A stretch of 39,807 nt of DNA from an uncultured Zetaproteobacteria bacterium (GTDB lineage: Bacteria; Pseudomonadota; Zetaproteobacteria; Mariprofundales; Mariprofundaceae). The notes beneath the pieces were generated by a model. The model was not told the origin of the DNA. It worked only from the letters and a program-made list of their open reading frames with translations, and did not search any database. The position numbers and the translations under genes are program-made. Position 1 is the stretch's first letter. Each line of letters opens with the position of its first letter. This document shows, piece after piece, positions 1 through 8,706 of this stretch. Where the stretch lies: the NCBI GenBank assembly GCA_947311495.1, contig CAMZLG010000107.1, positions 1 to 39,807 on the forward strand, given 5' to 3'.

Positions 1-1
1 C

Positions 2-631
2 ACGCCTGATGCCCAGCGAACCATGCTGACCAACCTTGGTGTGTCTGCCACCTTATCCCCAGCCGATATTGATGAAGATGCGATTGCTAAAGCGGATTAT
101 ATTTATGTGGAAGGGTATTTGTTTGCAGGCGAATCCACCAAAGAAGCTGCCCTACACGCCATTGATATTGCCAACCAATGTGGCACCAAAATCGCACTCA
201 CCATTTCCGACCCTTTCCTTGTTGATATTTGCCGTGATGAGTTCAAATATCTGATTGAAGGTCCTGTGGACTTATTGTTTTGCAATGAAGATGAAGCAGC
301 CGCTTTAACTGGCGAAGATGACCCTATTGCAGCAGCACATGCCATCCATAAAACATGTGACAATGTTGCGCTAACCCTAGGTAAGAATGGCTCGATTATC
401 ATGCACGAAGGTGAAGCCATTGCCATTGAAAGCATTGACGTGGATGCCATTGATACCACAGGCGCAGGTGATATGTATGCTGCTGGCGTATTGTATGGCA
501 TCACCAATGGTTTAAGCTGGAAACAAGCTGGGCATTTGGGTAGCCATGCCGCTGGTAGAATCGTCAGTCAGCTTGGCGCAAGGCTTCCAACACCATTGTC
601 TAAAGAAGAAATTCAAGCACTTTTGCAATAA
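2..631 (+). CDS. PfkB-family sugar/nucleoside kinase, 3' part (adenosine kinase-like)
   Basis: Cytoplasmic ATP-dependent kinase of the ribokinase/PfkB family; it transfers the gamma-phosphate to a sugar or nucleoside hydroxyl. The gene is cut by the left edge of the window. The frame is open from base 2, where it reads TPDAQRTM before the first internal ATG at 23, so that ATG is not the real start. The PfkB signature 2, DTTGAGD (bases 452-472), holds the catalytic Asp and the anion-hole Gly-Ala-Gly. The TPDAQRTM stretch and the C-terminal region around [15 protein letters not shown] resemble proteins annotated as bacterial adenosine kinase, but substrate cannot be fixed from the fragment. The missing N-terminus would carry the first substrate-binding motif. 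The next gene on this strand starts 120 bases later, after a repeat-bearing spacer. Confidence 0.85.
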   Translation, partial: TPDAQRTMLTNLGVSATLSPADIDEDAIAKADYIYVEGYLFAGESTKEAALHAIDIANQCGTKIALTISDPFLVDICRDEFKYLIEGPVDLLFCNEDEAAALTGEDDPIAAAHAIHKTCDNVALTLGKNGSIIMHEGEAIAIESIDVDAIDTTGAGDMYAAGVLYGITNGLSWKQAGHLGSHAAGRIVSQLGARLPTPLSKEEIQALLQ

Positions 632-676
632 ATCTTTAGCCACAGATAAACACCGATGGACATGGATAAGACAACT

Positions 677-704
677 GTCATGCTGAACTCGATACGGCAT
701 CCAG
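677..704 (+). repeat. REP-like repeat, single copy
   Basis: A 28-base unit beginning GTCATGC and ending GATACGGCATCCAG lies in the 120-base spacer between the kinase and the PAP2 gene. It matches 36736-36763 at 25 of 28 positions. A degenerate inverted relative lies at 36823-36850. Units running GTCAT...ATCCA are a common class of intergenic dispersed repeat. No terminator was seen in the rest of this spacer. Confidence 0.6.
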
Positions 705-751
705 ACCAAGTAAGCATTGCCAAATATCATGTTTAACCCCACATTTGGCTT

Positions 752-1279
752 ATGTTTCGACTGACCCTTATAAGTCTTGTGTTATCTTGCTGCCTTAGCA
801 ACCAAGCTCGCGCAGCTAGTGACATTGAAGTTGCGGGTGATTGGATTCAAATCCTGATTCCGAGTACAGCTTATGCCACCACCTTGTATTTGAATGATAA
901 CGAGGGCGAGACTCAAATGTATCAGTCCTTCTTCACCAACCTTGGTATCACCTATGCCTTAAAAGTCGGTGTCAACCGCACCCGACCCAACGGTGGCAAT
1001 CATTCGTTCCCATCAGGGCATACTTCCGCATCCTTCCAAGGTGCAAGTTTCATCCATGCCCGCTACGGTTTGAAATATGCCATTCCTGCATACATAGGCG
1101 CAGCATTTGTTGGCTATAGTCGGGTATATGCCAACAAACATTTCACATCCGATGTGTTGGCAGGGGCAGCGATTGGCTCACTCAGTAGTTTTTATTTTAC
1201 AACACCCTACAAAGGCTTGAATATCACCCCCACCGCCAACAAGGGTGAGTATGGATTACAGGTGAGTACATCATGGTAG
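752..1279 (+). CDS. Secreted PAP2-family phosphatase
   Basis: Acid phosphatase/lipid phosphatase of the PAP2 superfamily, predicted periplasmic or outer-face. A Sec signal peptide covers residues 1-22 (hydrophobic core, ARA-A cleavage). The three-part PAP2 active site is complete: KVGVNRTRP (71-79), PSGH (87-90) with the general acid His, and S-R-X5-H-X3-D (123-134) with the nucleophilic His130. At 175 aa it is a short, soluble-looking member with limited hydrophobic segments, and the C-terminus ends in an aromatic residue. Likely substrates are phosphatidate, undecaprenyl pyrophosphate or phosphomonoesters; the sequence does not decide. The upstream Shine-Dalgarno site is weak. The stop overlaps the start of the next gene, so the two are probably co-translated. 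Confidence 0.85.
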   Translation: MFRLTLISLVLSCCLSNQARAASDIEVAGDWIQILIPSTAYATTLYLNDNEGETQMYQSFFTNLGITYALKVGVNRTRPNGGNHSFPSGHTSASFQGASFIHARYGLKYAIPAYIGAAFVGYSRVYANKHFTSDVLAGAAIGSLSSFYFTTPYKGLNITPTANKGEYGLQVSTSW

Positions 1280-1953
1280 ATTTAAAGTTTGAAACTGTAG
1301 AAACAGGCAAAGACCCAAGTGCCGCTGTGATTTGGTTGCACGGTTTGGGTGCAGATGGTTTTAATTTTTCATCCATCGTACCGCAATTGAATTTGCCCAA
1401 AGATTTAAGTGTGCGTTTTGTTTTTCCGCATGCGCCCACCATGCCTGTGACCATGAATAGCGGTTATATCATGCCTGCTTGGTATGATTTGTATTCACTC
1501 AAAGTGGATAACCCCGACACCAACCCCCAAGACGCGGAAGGCATCAAAAAGTCTGCGCAACACATCAAACAACTCATCGTCCAAGAAAATGCGCGTGGCA
1601 TACCCAATGAGCGGATTATCTTGGTTGGTTTTTCACAAGGTGGCGCGATGACCCTTTATACAGGGTTAACGATGGATAAACCACTTGCAGGTTTGATTGC
1701 TTTATCCTGTTATTTGCCACTACACACCACGATTGAGAATGAACTGAACCCTGCAAGCAAAACCACTCCCATCATGATGGCGCACGGCAGACAAGACCCA
1801 GTGGTGCTGTTTGAATACGGAAAAGAATCCACCAAGCTCTTAGAAGAACTTGGTTATCAAGTCGATTGGTTTGAATATCCCATGGAACACAGCGTTTGCC
1901 CTGATGAAACACTCGCCATTGGCAAGTGGATAACATCAAGGCTAAACAACTAA
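1273..1953 (+). CDS. Alpha/beta-hydrolase carboxylesterase (phospholipase/carboxylesterase family)
   Basis: A 226-aa cytoplasmic serine esterase of the Abhydrolase_2 family (relatives: Pseudomonas carboxylesterase EstB, E. coli YpfH, eukaryotic acyl-protein thioesterase). The catalytic triad is visible: Ser121 in GFSQGG, Asp175 in HGRQDPV and His206 in EHSVCPDE. HGLGADG (23-29) forms the oxyanion-hole loop. It hydrolyses short acyl esters or lysophospholipids in characterised relatives; the physiological substrate here is unknown. The ATG lies inside the last codons of the PAP2 gene (7-base overlap), with an AGGTGAG ribosome site just upstream. The stop codon overlaps the stop of the convergent multicopper oxidase gene by four bases. 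Confidence 0.88.
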   Translation: MVDLKFETVETGKDPSAAVIWLHGLGADGFNFSSIVPQLNLPKDLSVRFVFPHAPTMPVTMNSGYIMPAWYDLYSLKVDNPDTNPQDAEGIKKSAQHIKQLIVQENARGIPNERIILVGFSQGGAMTLYTGLTMDKPLAGLIALSCYLPLHTTIENELNPASKTTPIMMAHGRQDPVVLFEYGKESTKLLEELGYQVDWFEYPMEHSVCPDETLAIGKWITSRLNN

Positions 1954-3401
1954 ACCACAGTAAACTGCCCCATCATACCCGCATCTTCATGCTCCAAGAT
2001 ATGGCAGTGATACATATAGGGTGCATTGGCAATGGTTGCTTGTTTGAATTGGATAATCGCTTCTACCCGTGAATTGGGTGGTAAATACACCGTGTCTTTC
2101 AAGCCCGCTTCAAATGCCTTTGGCGCTGCACCATTTCGCGTGAGCAGTTGGAAGTGTGCCCCATGGATATGAAAGTTATGATCCATATTGGATGTGTTTT
2201 GAATATCCAGAATTTCAATTTGATTCAGCGTCATCACCTCATCAATCACTGCCATGTTCATCTGCTTATTATTAATATACACATTGCCTTGCCCCATAGA
2301 TAAAATAAACTGGCGCGTTCGCACAGCTTGGCTGCGCAGCAATGGAACAAGTGTTGTTGATAGTATTGCAGGTGTTGTGGTGGCTACCGTTGCTGCTTGG
2401 TTCACATTCAACTGAAACAATGCAATACCTGTGTTACTGTCATTGAAGGTGAATCTATTGCCAAGTTGGGCAGTCAAATCAACCACAATTTCAGCGCGTT
2501 CACCTGGGCTCATCGTGATGCTTGTGAGGCTAACAGGCGCAGCCAACAAACCCTGCTCATTGGCAATAAGCTTAAAGCCTAACCCACCAGATAGATTGAA
2601 ATTATAAATACGTGAGTTAGAGCCATTAAGTAGGCGGAAGCGTACTTCTTTGGCAGGCACATCAAGTACAGGGTCAACCACACCATTCACCAACATGGTA
2701 TTCCCTTTTTTACCTTGCATGGTTTCCATGCGGGTCACACTGTATGCAAAGCTGCCATCAGCATTCATATCTCTATCTTGCACAATCACTGGAAAATCAT
2801 CCGTGTCATACGTTTTCGGCAAGTCCAAGGCTGCTGTTTCGGCATCATCGACAATCATCATGCCTGCCAAACCTGCATAAACCTGTGCTGCTGTGGTGCC
2901 GTGCGGATGGGGATGATACCAATTGGTTGATGCGCGTTGGTTCACCGTATATGCCGCATTCCAAGTTGCACCATGCAAAATCTTTTGATGTGGGCCGCCG
3001 TCCATATCAGATGGCGGGCGCATACCATGCCAGTGCAACGTTGTTTCCTGCCCCAGTTGATTGGTTACATTCAAATTAAGCACATCACCCTTGGTCACAC
3101 GCAATGTGGGCGCTAAGAAATTGCCATTGATGCCCATAGTTTGTGTTGTCCCCTGCCCTGTGAACTGCTTGGTGCCTGTTTGCATATTCAAGTTAAACAC
3201 TTTATTGCCTGTGACAAGGTCAACCGTGCCCACCAGCTCTGGTGGTGTATTAAACGCACGCGTAAACACACCCGTGTTCAACGAAGGATTGGCACTACTC
3301 GAACCACCCATGCCACCGCCATTGCCACTTCCACCACATGATGTAATCGCTAATCCTGCCAAACCTGTCGCACTTGTTTTTAAGAATAATCGCCTATCCA
3401 T
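1950..3401 (-). CDS. Tat-exported multicopper oxidase (CueO/CopA-like)
   Basis: A periplasmic blue copper oxidase, 483 aa, that probably oxidises Cu(I) to Cu(II) as CueO and PcoA/CopA do. The N-terminus is a twin-arginine leader (DRRLFLK), and the hydrophobic stretch ends in ITSC-G, a possible lipobox that would make it a Tat lipoprotein. All four copper-ligand clusters are present: HWHG (about 123-126), WYHPHPHG (161-168), HNFHIHG near the C-terminus, and HCHILEH followed by an axial Met ten residues after the Cys, as in CueO. A Gly/Ser-rich linker follows the leader. The start at 3401 is chosen because CCTAAGGAG sits just upstream and the Tat motif follows directly; an in-frame extension upstream has neither. 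It is the last gene of the copper cluster, one base after the preceding stop. Confidence 0.93.
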   Translation of the reverse strand: MDRRLFLKTSATGLAGLAITSCGGSGNGGGMGGSSSANPSLNTGVFTRAFNTPPELVGTVDLVTGNKVFNLNMQTGTKQFTGQGTTQTMGINGNFLAPTLRVTKGDVLNLNVTNQLGQETTLHWHGMRPPSDMDGGPHQKILHGATWNAAYTVNQRASTNWYHPHPHGTTAAQVYAGLAGMMIVDDAETAALDLPKTYDTDDFPVIVQDRDMNADGSFAYSVTRMETMQGKKGNTMLVNGVVDPVLDVPAKEVRFRLLNGSNSRIYNFNLSGGLGFKLIANEQGLLAAPVSLTSITMSPGERAEIVVDLTAQLGNRFTFNDSNTGIALFQLNVNQAATVATTTPAILSTTLVPLLRSQAVRTRQFILSMGQGNVYINNKQMNMAVIDEVMTLNQIEILDIQNTSNMDHNFHIHGAHFQLLTRNGAAPKAFEAGLKDTVYLPPNSRVEAIIQFKQATIANAPYMYHCHILEHEDAGMMGQFTVV

Positions 3402-3402
3402 A

Positions 3403-3921
3403 TTATTTCTCCTTAGGATAATACACACTGGCTTTATGTTTTTTGCCATCTGCTGTTTTGAACAAGACCAGAATGCCGTGTTTACCTTCACCCAAATCAT
3501 AACCATTCATAAACCAGCCATTCATTTTCATGAGCATTTTTGAATCTGTGGTTTTGTTGGGGAAAAAGACCTTAGAGTTAATCAACACATTTGAGACTTC
3601 CTTGCCATCCTGCTCAATTTTCACCATCAGCGTATGTGTGCCACCATGCGCCATCTCTTTTTTTGCAGGCATCACATGAAAAGTAACGGTGTAGCCGTCC
3701 ACTTCTTTTTTCTTTAAAAACATGGGGGAAGATTTGCCCATATCCATGTCGCCATGCTCGCTCATATCGTGGGCATTCATATCATGATGACCATCATGCT
3801 CCATGTGCTGTGCATGTTTATTCATTTCATGCATCTCGCCATCTTCATGTTCATGCGCCAATGCTGATGTTGCTACACCAAACGCCATCAAACCTGTTAA
3901 AATTACCGCTGTTTTTTTCAT
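3403..3921 (-). CDS. His/Met-rich periplasmic protein of the copper cluster
   Basis: A 172-aa secreted protein with a clear Sec leader (residues 1 to about 22, ending SALA-H). The mature N-terminus, about 40 residues, is packed with His, Met, Asp and Glu (repeats such as HEHEDGEMHEM and HDMSEHGDMDMG), typical of Cu(I)/Cu(II) or Ag binding. The remainder looks like a compact beta-sandwich resembling YtkA/FixH-type domains, a guess from pattern only. Candidate role: copper chaperone or buffer between the CusA-type pump and the oxidase, filling the place of CusF, although it is not CusF-like in sequence. Start: two ATGs in tandem follow AAGGAG; the second (3921) has the better 7-base spacing. 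The first (3924) would form a classical ATGA overlap with the cusA stop. Confidence 0.8.
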   Translation of the reverse strand: MKKTAVILTGLMAFGVATSALAHEHEDGEMHEMNKHAQHMEHDGHHDMNAHDMSEHGDMDMGKSSPMFLKKKEVDGYTVTFHVMPAKKEMAHGGTHTLMVKIEQDGKEVSNVLINSKVFFPNKTTDSKMLMKMNGWFMNGYDLGEGKHGILVLFKTADGKKHKASVYYPKEK

Positions 3922-6900
3922 CATTTTTCTCCTTGTTGTGCTAAATATTTTTCTTTCCATTGTAGGCTCAACCCATAAATCACAGGTAAAACCAATAAGC
4001 TGAGTAGTGTTGCTGTCACCATGCCACCAATCATGGGTGCGGCGATGCGTTGCATAACATCCGAACCCGTGCCACTGCCCCACATAATCGGCACTAGCCC
4101 TGCAATCACCGCCGTTGCCGTCATGGCAATGGGGCGAACCCGTTTGGTTGTGCCTTGGGTAACTGCATGTTTAATATCTTCGGCGGAAAGTGTGCCGCCT
4201 TTTTCAGCACGGAGCTTGGCAACGGCTTGGTCGATAAAGGTCATCACCAACACACCAATTTCAGCCGCCACCCCCGCCAGCGCTATAAAACCAACCGCAA
4301 CTGCCACACTCATGTTGTAACCCAAAAACCACACCAGCCAAAAACCACCAATCAGGGCAAATGGAATGGATAACATCACCACCACAGGTGCAGTGAAGTT
4401 TTTAAAGTTGAAGTAGAGCAATAAGAAGATGGTTAATAATGTAATCGGAACCACCACTTTAAGCCGCGCATTGGCGCGCTCCATGTATTCAAACTGACCA
4501 GACCAGACCAATGAATAACCCGCAGGAAGATTTACTTGCTCGGCGACCATTTGTTTGGCTTCTGCAACATAACCACCAATATCCGATGTCGTGATGTCCA
4601 CATAAACCCAAGCATTGGGCGTGGCATTTTCTGTTTTGACCACGGGTGCGCCGCGTCTAAGGTTTAAGTCTGCAACCAATGAAAGCGGAATTTGTGCGCC
4701 AGTGGGTGTTGGAATGAGCACCCGTTTGAGCGATTGTATATTATCGCGTAATTCTCGCGGATAACGCACATTGATGGGATAACGCTCAAGACCTTCTACC
4801 GTTTCGCTGACATTCATACCACCAATCGCCGACTGAATCACATCTTGAATATCACCCACGGTTAAACCATAACGTGCTGCTTTTTCGCGCTTGATGTCAA
4901 AATCAAGGTAATAACCACCTGCGGCTTTATCGGCAAAGGCTGACAAGGTATCAGGATGGTTTTTGAGTACATTCTCAATATCACCTGCGACCTTTTCCAA
5001 TACCTGCAAATCTTCACCCGACACTTTAATGCCAATCGGTGTTTTGATGCCTGTGGACAACATATCAATGCGTGTTTTAATCGGATAAGTCCACGCATTG
5101 GCAAGCCCTGGGAACTTAATCGCCGCATCAAATTCGCTCATCAGCTCCTTGCTGGTTTTATCGGGGTTGGGCCATTCGCTTTTCGGTTTGAGGCGAATGG
5201 TGGTTTCAATCATCGAGAGCGGTGCTGGGTCGGTTGCTGTTTCAGCGCGACCCACTTTACCAAACACCGATTCAACTTCGGGGAATGTTTTGAGAATTTT
5301 ATCCGTTTGTTGCAACAATTCCTTGGCTTTGGTGATGGAAATGCCGGGATACGTGGTTGGCATATATAAAATGTCACCTTCATCCAGCGGTGGCATAAAT
5401 TCAGACCCAGTTTTCATCACAGGGTATGCCGTGACAGCAAGCAAGACCAATGCAAGCATCAAGGTAAGCTTACGCCATTGCATCGCCGCCGTAAGCACGG
5501 GTGTATGCAGTTTTTTCAAATGCACATTCAACCAGTTATGCTCTTCGCTTGGTATTTTACCGCGAATAAGTAACCCCATCAGCACAGGCACGAGGGTGAC
5601 CGCCAAAATCGCAGCCGCAGCCATGGCATACGTTTTAGTGAATGCTAAGGGTGCAAATAATCGACCTTCTTGGGCTTGCAAAGTAAACACAGGCAGGAAT
5701 GACACCGTGATGATGAGCAGCGAGAAAAACAACGCAGGGCCAACTTCTTTGGATGAGGCAAGCACGGCATCCCACCGCGCTTTGACCCCTGCATCTTCTT
5801 TGAGTTTTTCCATATGTTTATGCGCATTTTCAATCATCACAATCGCACCATCAATCATGGCCCCAATGGCAATGGCAATGCCGCCCAAGCTCATAATGTT
5901 TGCCGACAATCCTTGCCAACTCATGATGAGAAATGCCATCAAGATACCAATCGGCAAACTAATGATGGCGACCAATGCCGAGCGCACATGCATCAAGAAA
6001 ATCAAACAGATGATGGCAACCACAATGGATTCTTCAATCAGCTTTTCTTTCAGGTTATCCACGGCGCGTTCAATCAAATCACCCCTGTCATACACAGACA
6101 CAATTTCTACACCTTCAGGCAACCCTGCTTTCAGCTCATCCAACTTCTCACGCACCCGCTCAATGGTTGCCAAAGCATTCTCACCAAAACGCATAATCAC
6201 CACGCCACCCGCCACTTCACCTTCACCATCAAGCTCTGCCAAACCTCGGCGCAATTCAGGGCCAAGATGAATATTGGCAAGTTGTTTCAAATAAATCGGC
6301 GTACCGCTGTCATCCACACCAACGGGGATAACCTCCAAGTCCGAAATCGACTTGATATAACCAAGTCCTCGTACCATGTATTCAGTCTCACCCATTTCCA
6401 CAAGCCGACCACCCACATCATTGTTGGAGCGCGAAATAGCACGTTTGATGTTGGATAGCGGAATATTATAAGCCAGCAACGCATCAGGATTTAGCTCAAT
6501 TTGATATTGTTTAACATAACCACCAATAGATGCGACTTCTGATACACCTTCCACGGTTTGTAGCGGATAACGCAAATACCAATCTTGAATGGAGCGCAAT
6601 TGCGATAAATCATGTGTGCCCGACTTATCCACCAAGGCATATTCATACACCCAACCCACACCCGTGGCATCAGGGCCAAGCTTGGGCGAAACGCTGGCTG
6701 GCAACCTGTCCGCCGCATAATTTAAGTATTCAAGCACTCGTGTTCGCGCCCAATACATATCCGTGCCATCTTCAAAGATGACATACACCATAGAAAATCC
6801 GAAAAATGAATAACCGCGCACCACTTTGGTATTCGGCACAGACAACATGGCTGTGGTTAGCGGGTAAGTGACTTGGTCTTCCACCACCTGCGGGGCTTGC

Positions 6901-7064
6901 CCTGCAAACTCAGTAAACACAATCACCTGTACATCCGACAAATCAGGAATGGCATCCAATGGCGTGTTTTTCATGGCTTGAATACCTGCAAACATCATCA
7001 GCAGGGTTGCAATCAAGACCAAAAAACGATTTTTGATGGAAATATCAATCAGTGCACGAATCAT
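3921..7064 (-). CDS. cusA: CusA-type Cu(I)/Ag(I) RND efflux pump
   Basis: Inner-membrane proton-driven RND transporter of the heavy-metal (HME) family, 1047 aa, with the usual 12-TM, two-periplasmic-loop layout. The substrate class can be read from the sequence. The three methionines that bind Cu(I)/Ag(I) in E. coli CusA (Met573, 623, 672) are kept as Met568 in ILYMPTTYPG, Met618 in PLSMIETT and Met668 in RIDMLSTG. The TM4 proton-relay segment GAMIDGAIVMIENAHKHME contains Asp405. This separates it from CzcA-type Zn/Co/Ni pumps. TTATGGAGC supplies a ribosome site seven bases before the ATG. It lies 304 bases downstream of cusB, an unusually long gap that contains a structured repeat, and its stop overlaps the next gene's start region. 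Confidence 0.96.
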   Translation of the reverse strand: MIRALIDISIKNRFLVLIATLLMMFAGIQAMKNTPLDAIPDLSDVQVIVFTEFAGQAPQVVEDQVTYPLTTAMLSVPNTKVVRGYSFFGFSMVYVIFEDGTDMYWARTRVLEYLNYAADRLPASVSPKLGPDATGVGWVYEYALVDKSGTHDLSQLRSIQDWYLRYPLQTVEGVSEVASIGGYVKQYQIELNPDALLAYNIPLSNIKRAISRSNNDVGGRLVEMGETEYMVRGLGYIKSISDLEVIPVGVDDSGTPIYLKQLANIHLGPELRRGLAELDGEGEVAGGVVIMRFGENALATIERVREKLDELKAGLPEGVEIVSVYDRGDLIERAVDNLKEKLIEESIVVAIICLIFLMHVRSALVAIISLPIGILMAFLIMSWQGLSANIMSLGGIAIAIGAMIDGAIVMIENAHKHMEKLKEDAGVKARWDAVLASSKEVGPALFFSLLIITVSFLPVFTLQAQEGRLFAPLAFTKTYAMAAAAILAVTLVPVLMGLLIRGKIPSEEHNWLNVHLKKLHTPVLTAAMQWRKLTLMLALVLLAVTAYPVMKTGSEFMPPLDEGDILYMPTTYPGISITKAKELLQQTDKILKTFPEVESVFGKVGRAETATDPAPLSMIETTIRLKPKSEWPNPDKTSKELMSEFDAAIKFPGLANAWTYPIKTRIDMLSTGIKTPIGIKVSGEDLQVLEKVAGDIENVLKNHPDTLSAFADKAAGGYYLDFDIKREKAARYGLTVGDIQDVIQSAIGGMNVSETVEGLERYPINVRYPRELRDNIQSLKRVLIPTPTGAQIPLSLVADLNLRRGAPVVKTENATPNAWVYVDITTSDIGGYVAEAKQMVAEQVNLPAGYSLVWSGQFEYMERANARLKVVVPITLLTIFLLLYFNFKNFTAPVVVMLSIPFALIGGFWLVWFLGYNMSVAVAVGFIALAGVAAEIGVLVMTFIDQAVAKLRAEKGGTLSAEDIKHAVTQGTTKRVRPIAMTATAVIAGLVPIMWGSGTGSDVMQRIAAPMIGGMVTATLLSLLVLPVIYGLSLQWKEKYLAQQGEK

Positions 7065-7104
7065 AAGACAGCTCCATAAGGTGTAACATCTATACCATGC
7101 GAAT

Positions 7105-7324
7105 TTGAGATTTCTCCACTTCCCCCAAGAGGTACTCTCTTGCTTCGCAATTCACCTGACCTGTCGAGATAACATCCACCCTTTGTTAAGCTGCGCCTGA
7201 GCCTTGTTGCTGAAAAAGGGATAAGCGAAAAAACTTTTCGCCCCGCTTCAGCAATCAAGCTAAGGAGGTAAGCAGCTTGTAAAGGGCAGCTTTTTGGTTC
7301 GTTTTTGGCTGTCCAAAAATGAAC
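7105..7324. repeat. Structured repeat element, copy 1 (between cusB and cusA)
   Basis: The 304-base gap between cusB and cusA holds no credible gene but is full of inverted repeats. From left to right: TTGAGATTTCTCCACT (7105-7120); an outer stem CCCTTT-AAGCTGC (7179-7194) pairing with GCAGCTT-AAAGGG (7272-7286); a middle stem TTGCTGAA/TTCAGCAA (7207-7214, 7247-7254); and an inner perfect hairpin GCGAAAA/TTTTCGC with a 3-base loop (7225-7241). A terminal hairpin, GTTCGTTTTTGG/CCAAAAATGAAC (7297-7324), ends the element. The same box order and right-end sequence recur at 19694-19881. It may be a miniature mobile element, a structured RNA, or an intercistronic mRNA structure that sets cusA expression. 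Confidence 0.65.
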
Positions 7325-7368
7325 ATAAAAATTAGACGTACATAAATAGAAACCTGTGAAGATAGTCA

Positions 7369-8706
7369 TTACATCCCCTCCATGTTCATGCCATTCATAT
7401 CCATCTGCATATCTTCTGTATCACGACCACTCGGCGCATTGATACTTTCCATCATTTTCGCCGTGGCTTCTTTAAGCTTGGATTCAGAATCAATGAGGAA
7501 CTGCCCTGATGTCACCACCATTTCACCTGCTTCAAGCCCCTCAACAATTTGAATGAAACCGCCCGACTCCACGCCAAGCACAACACTGCGAGGTTCATAT
7601 TTACCCATTTCCCGCTCAACAAACACTTGCTCTTGCTGACCCGTGCGAATAATGGCTTCAGATGGCACGACGATTGCATTCACCTGTTTGCTGGTCTGCA
7701 CTTCAACATTGGCAAACATTTCAGGTTTGAGTGCCAAATCAGCGTTATCAAACTCCAAGCGCATTTTCACGGTGCGTGTTTTCGCTTCAAGGTAAGGGTA
7801 AATAAAGGTGACTTTACCTTCATACGTTTTACCAGGCACACCCGCAACATTCATCTTGGCAACATCACCCACTTGCACCCACGGCATATCATCTTCATAC
7901 ACATCCACAATCACCCAGACCCTTGATAAATCGGCGATTTTATACAGTTCAGTGTTGGGTGTAATACGCATCCCATCGCGTGCGCCGATAGACATAATAA
8001 TGCCATCAAAGGGTGAATGAATATGTAGCCCTTTCATCACTTTCCTTGTTTTATTCAGTTGTTTAATTTGATGCGTAGGCACATCCAAAAGTTTTAAACG
8101 CTCAAGCGCAGATTCAAGTAAACTGGCTGCACCATCGCGCACATCTTTGTATGGGCTATCTTGAAGCATTTCTGCATTATTTAACGCCAACAAATACTCT
8201 TCTTGGGTTGCCACCAATTGCGGCGAATAAATCGACATCAACATGGTATCTTTGCCAACTTTTTCACCCGTTTTATCAATAAACATGGCTTCAACCCAGC
8301 CTTCATACTTAGGATGAAGCAGCGCAACACGCTTTTCATCATAGGTTATTCGCCCTATAGTATGAATATCATGTGAAAGGGTGCGATTTATAGCTTTAGA
8401 TGTTCTAACACCCATGTTTTGCACCACTGTTCCGTCAATGGATACCGTGCCAATCGGTGCATCACCACCACTACCGCCATCCGCATACACAGGAATGTAG
8501 TCCATGCCCATTTCATCTTGAGTAAACACTGGCGAAGTAATCGCAGGGTTCATCGGATTTCGATAAAACAACACTTCTTTTTCCGCCGCTTGACTCACCT
8601 GATTTTCCATGTTCATGGCTGTCTCATCAGGCGAAAAGAAATACCCTGCACCAAGCCCAAGGCTCAACATCACCAGTCCCGTTGCTATTATTTGTTTATT
8701 CATCAT
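7369..8706 (-). CDS. cusB: CusB-type periplasmic adaptor (membrane fusion protein)
   Basis: Membrane fusion protein linking the CusA-type pump to the outer-membrane channel, 445 aa. A single N-terminal membrane anchor (about residues 6-25) precedes a short heavy-metal-binding motif, YRNPMNP...DEMGMDYIPVY, which resembles the YHS-like metal-binding domain often fused to CusB homologues. Barrel-sandwich and coiled-coil hairpin regions follow (GWVEAMFIDKTGEKV; long Leu/Glu-rich helix at about 170-225). The C-terminal tail, DMQMDMNGMNMEGM, is a Met-rich Cu(I)-binding tract. The start codon (ATGATG pair, 8706 or 8703) overlaps the end of the TolC-type gene by about 10 bases and is preceded by GAGGAAGG, so the two are translationally coupled. 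Confidence 0.93.
   Translation of the reverse strand: MMNKQIIATGLVMLSLGLGAGYFFSPDETAMNMENQVSQAAEKEVLFYRNPMNPAITSPVFTQDEMGMDYIPVYADGGSGGDAPIGTVSIDGTVVQNMGVRTSKAINRTLSHDIHTIGRITYDEKRVALLHPKYEGWVEAMFIDKTGEKVGKDTMLMSIYSPQLVATQEEYLLALNNAEMLQDSPYKDVRDGAASLLESALERLKLLDVPTHQIKQLNKTRKVMKGLHIHSPFDGIIMSIGARDGMRITPNTELYKIADLSRVWVIVDVYEDDMPWVQVGDVAKMNVAGVPGKTYEGKVTFIYPYLEAKTRTVKMRLEFDNADLALKPEMFANVEVQTSKQVNAIVVPSEAIIRTGQQEQVFVEREMGKYEPRSVVLGVESGGFIQIVEGLEAGEMVVTSGQFLIDSESKLKEATAKMMESINAPSGRDTEDMQMDMNGMNMEGM

Noticed and set aside
5098-6270. 390-codon open frame on the plus strand inside cusA
   Set aside because: It is antisense to strongly conserved CusA coding sequence, has low-complexity Ser/Thr/Ala/Ile composition, and shows no domain.
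5814-6458. His/Asn-rich 214-codon plus-strand frame
   Set aside because: Antisense shadow of cusA; the His/Asn richness comes from complementing Met/Val/Leu codons.
7061-7369. 102-codon minus-strand frame filling the cusB-cusA gap
   Set aside because: It runs through several perfect hairpins; its composition follows the palindromes and it lacks a ribosome site. It is a by-product of the repeat.
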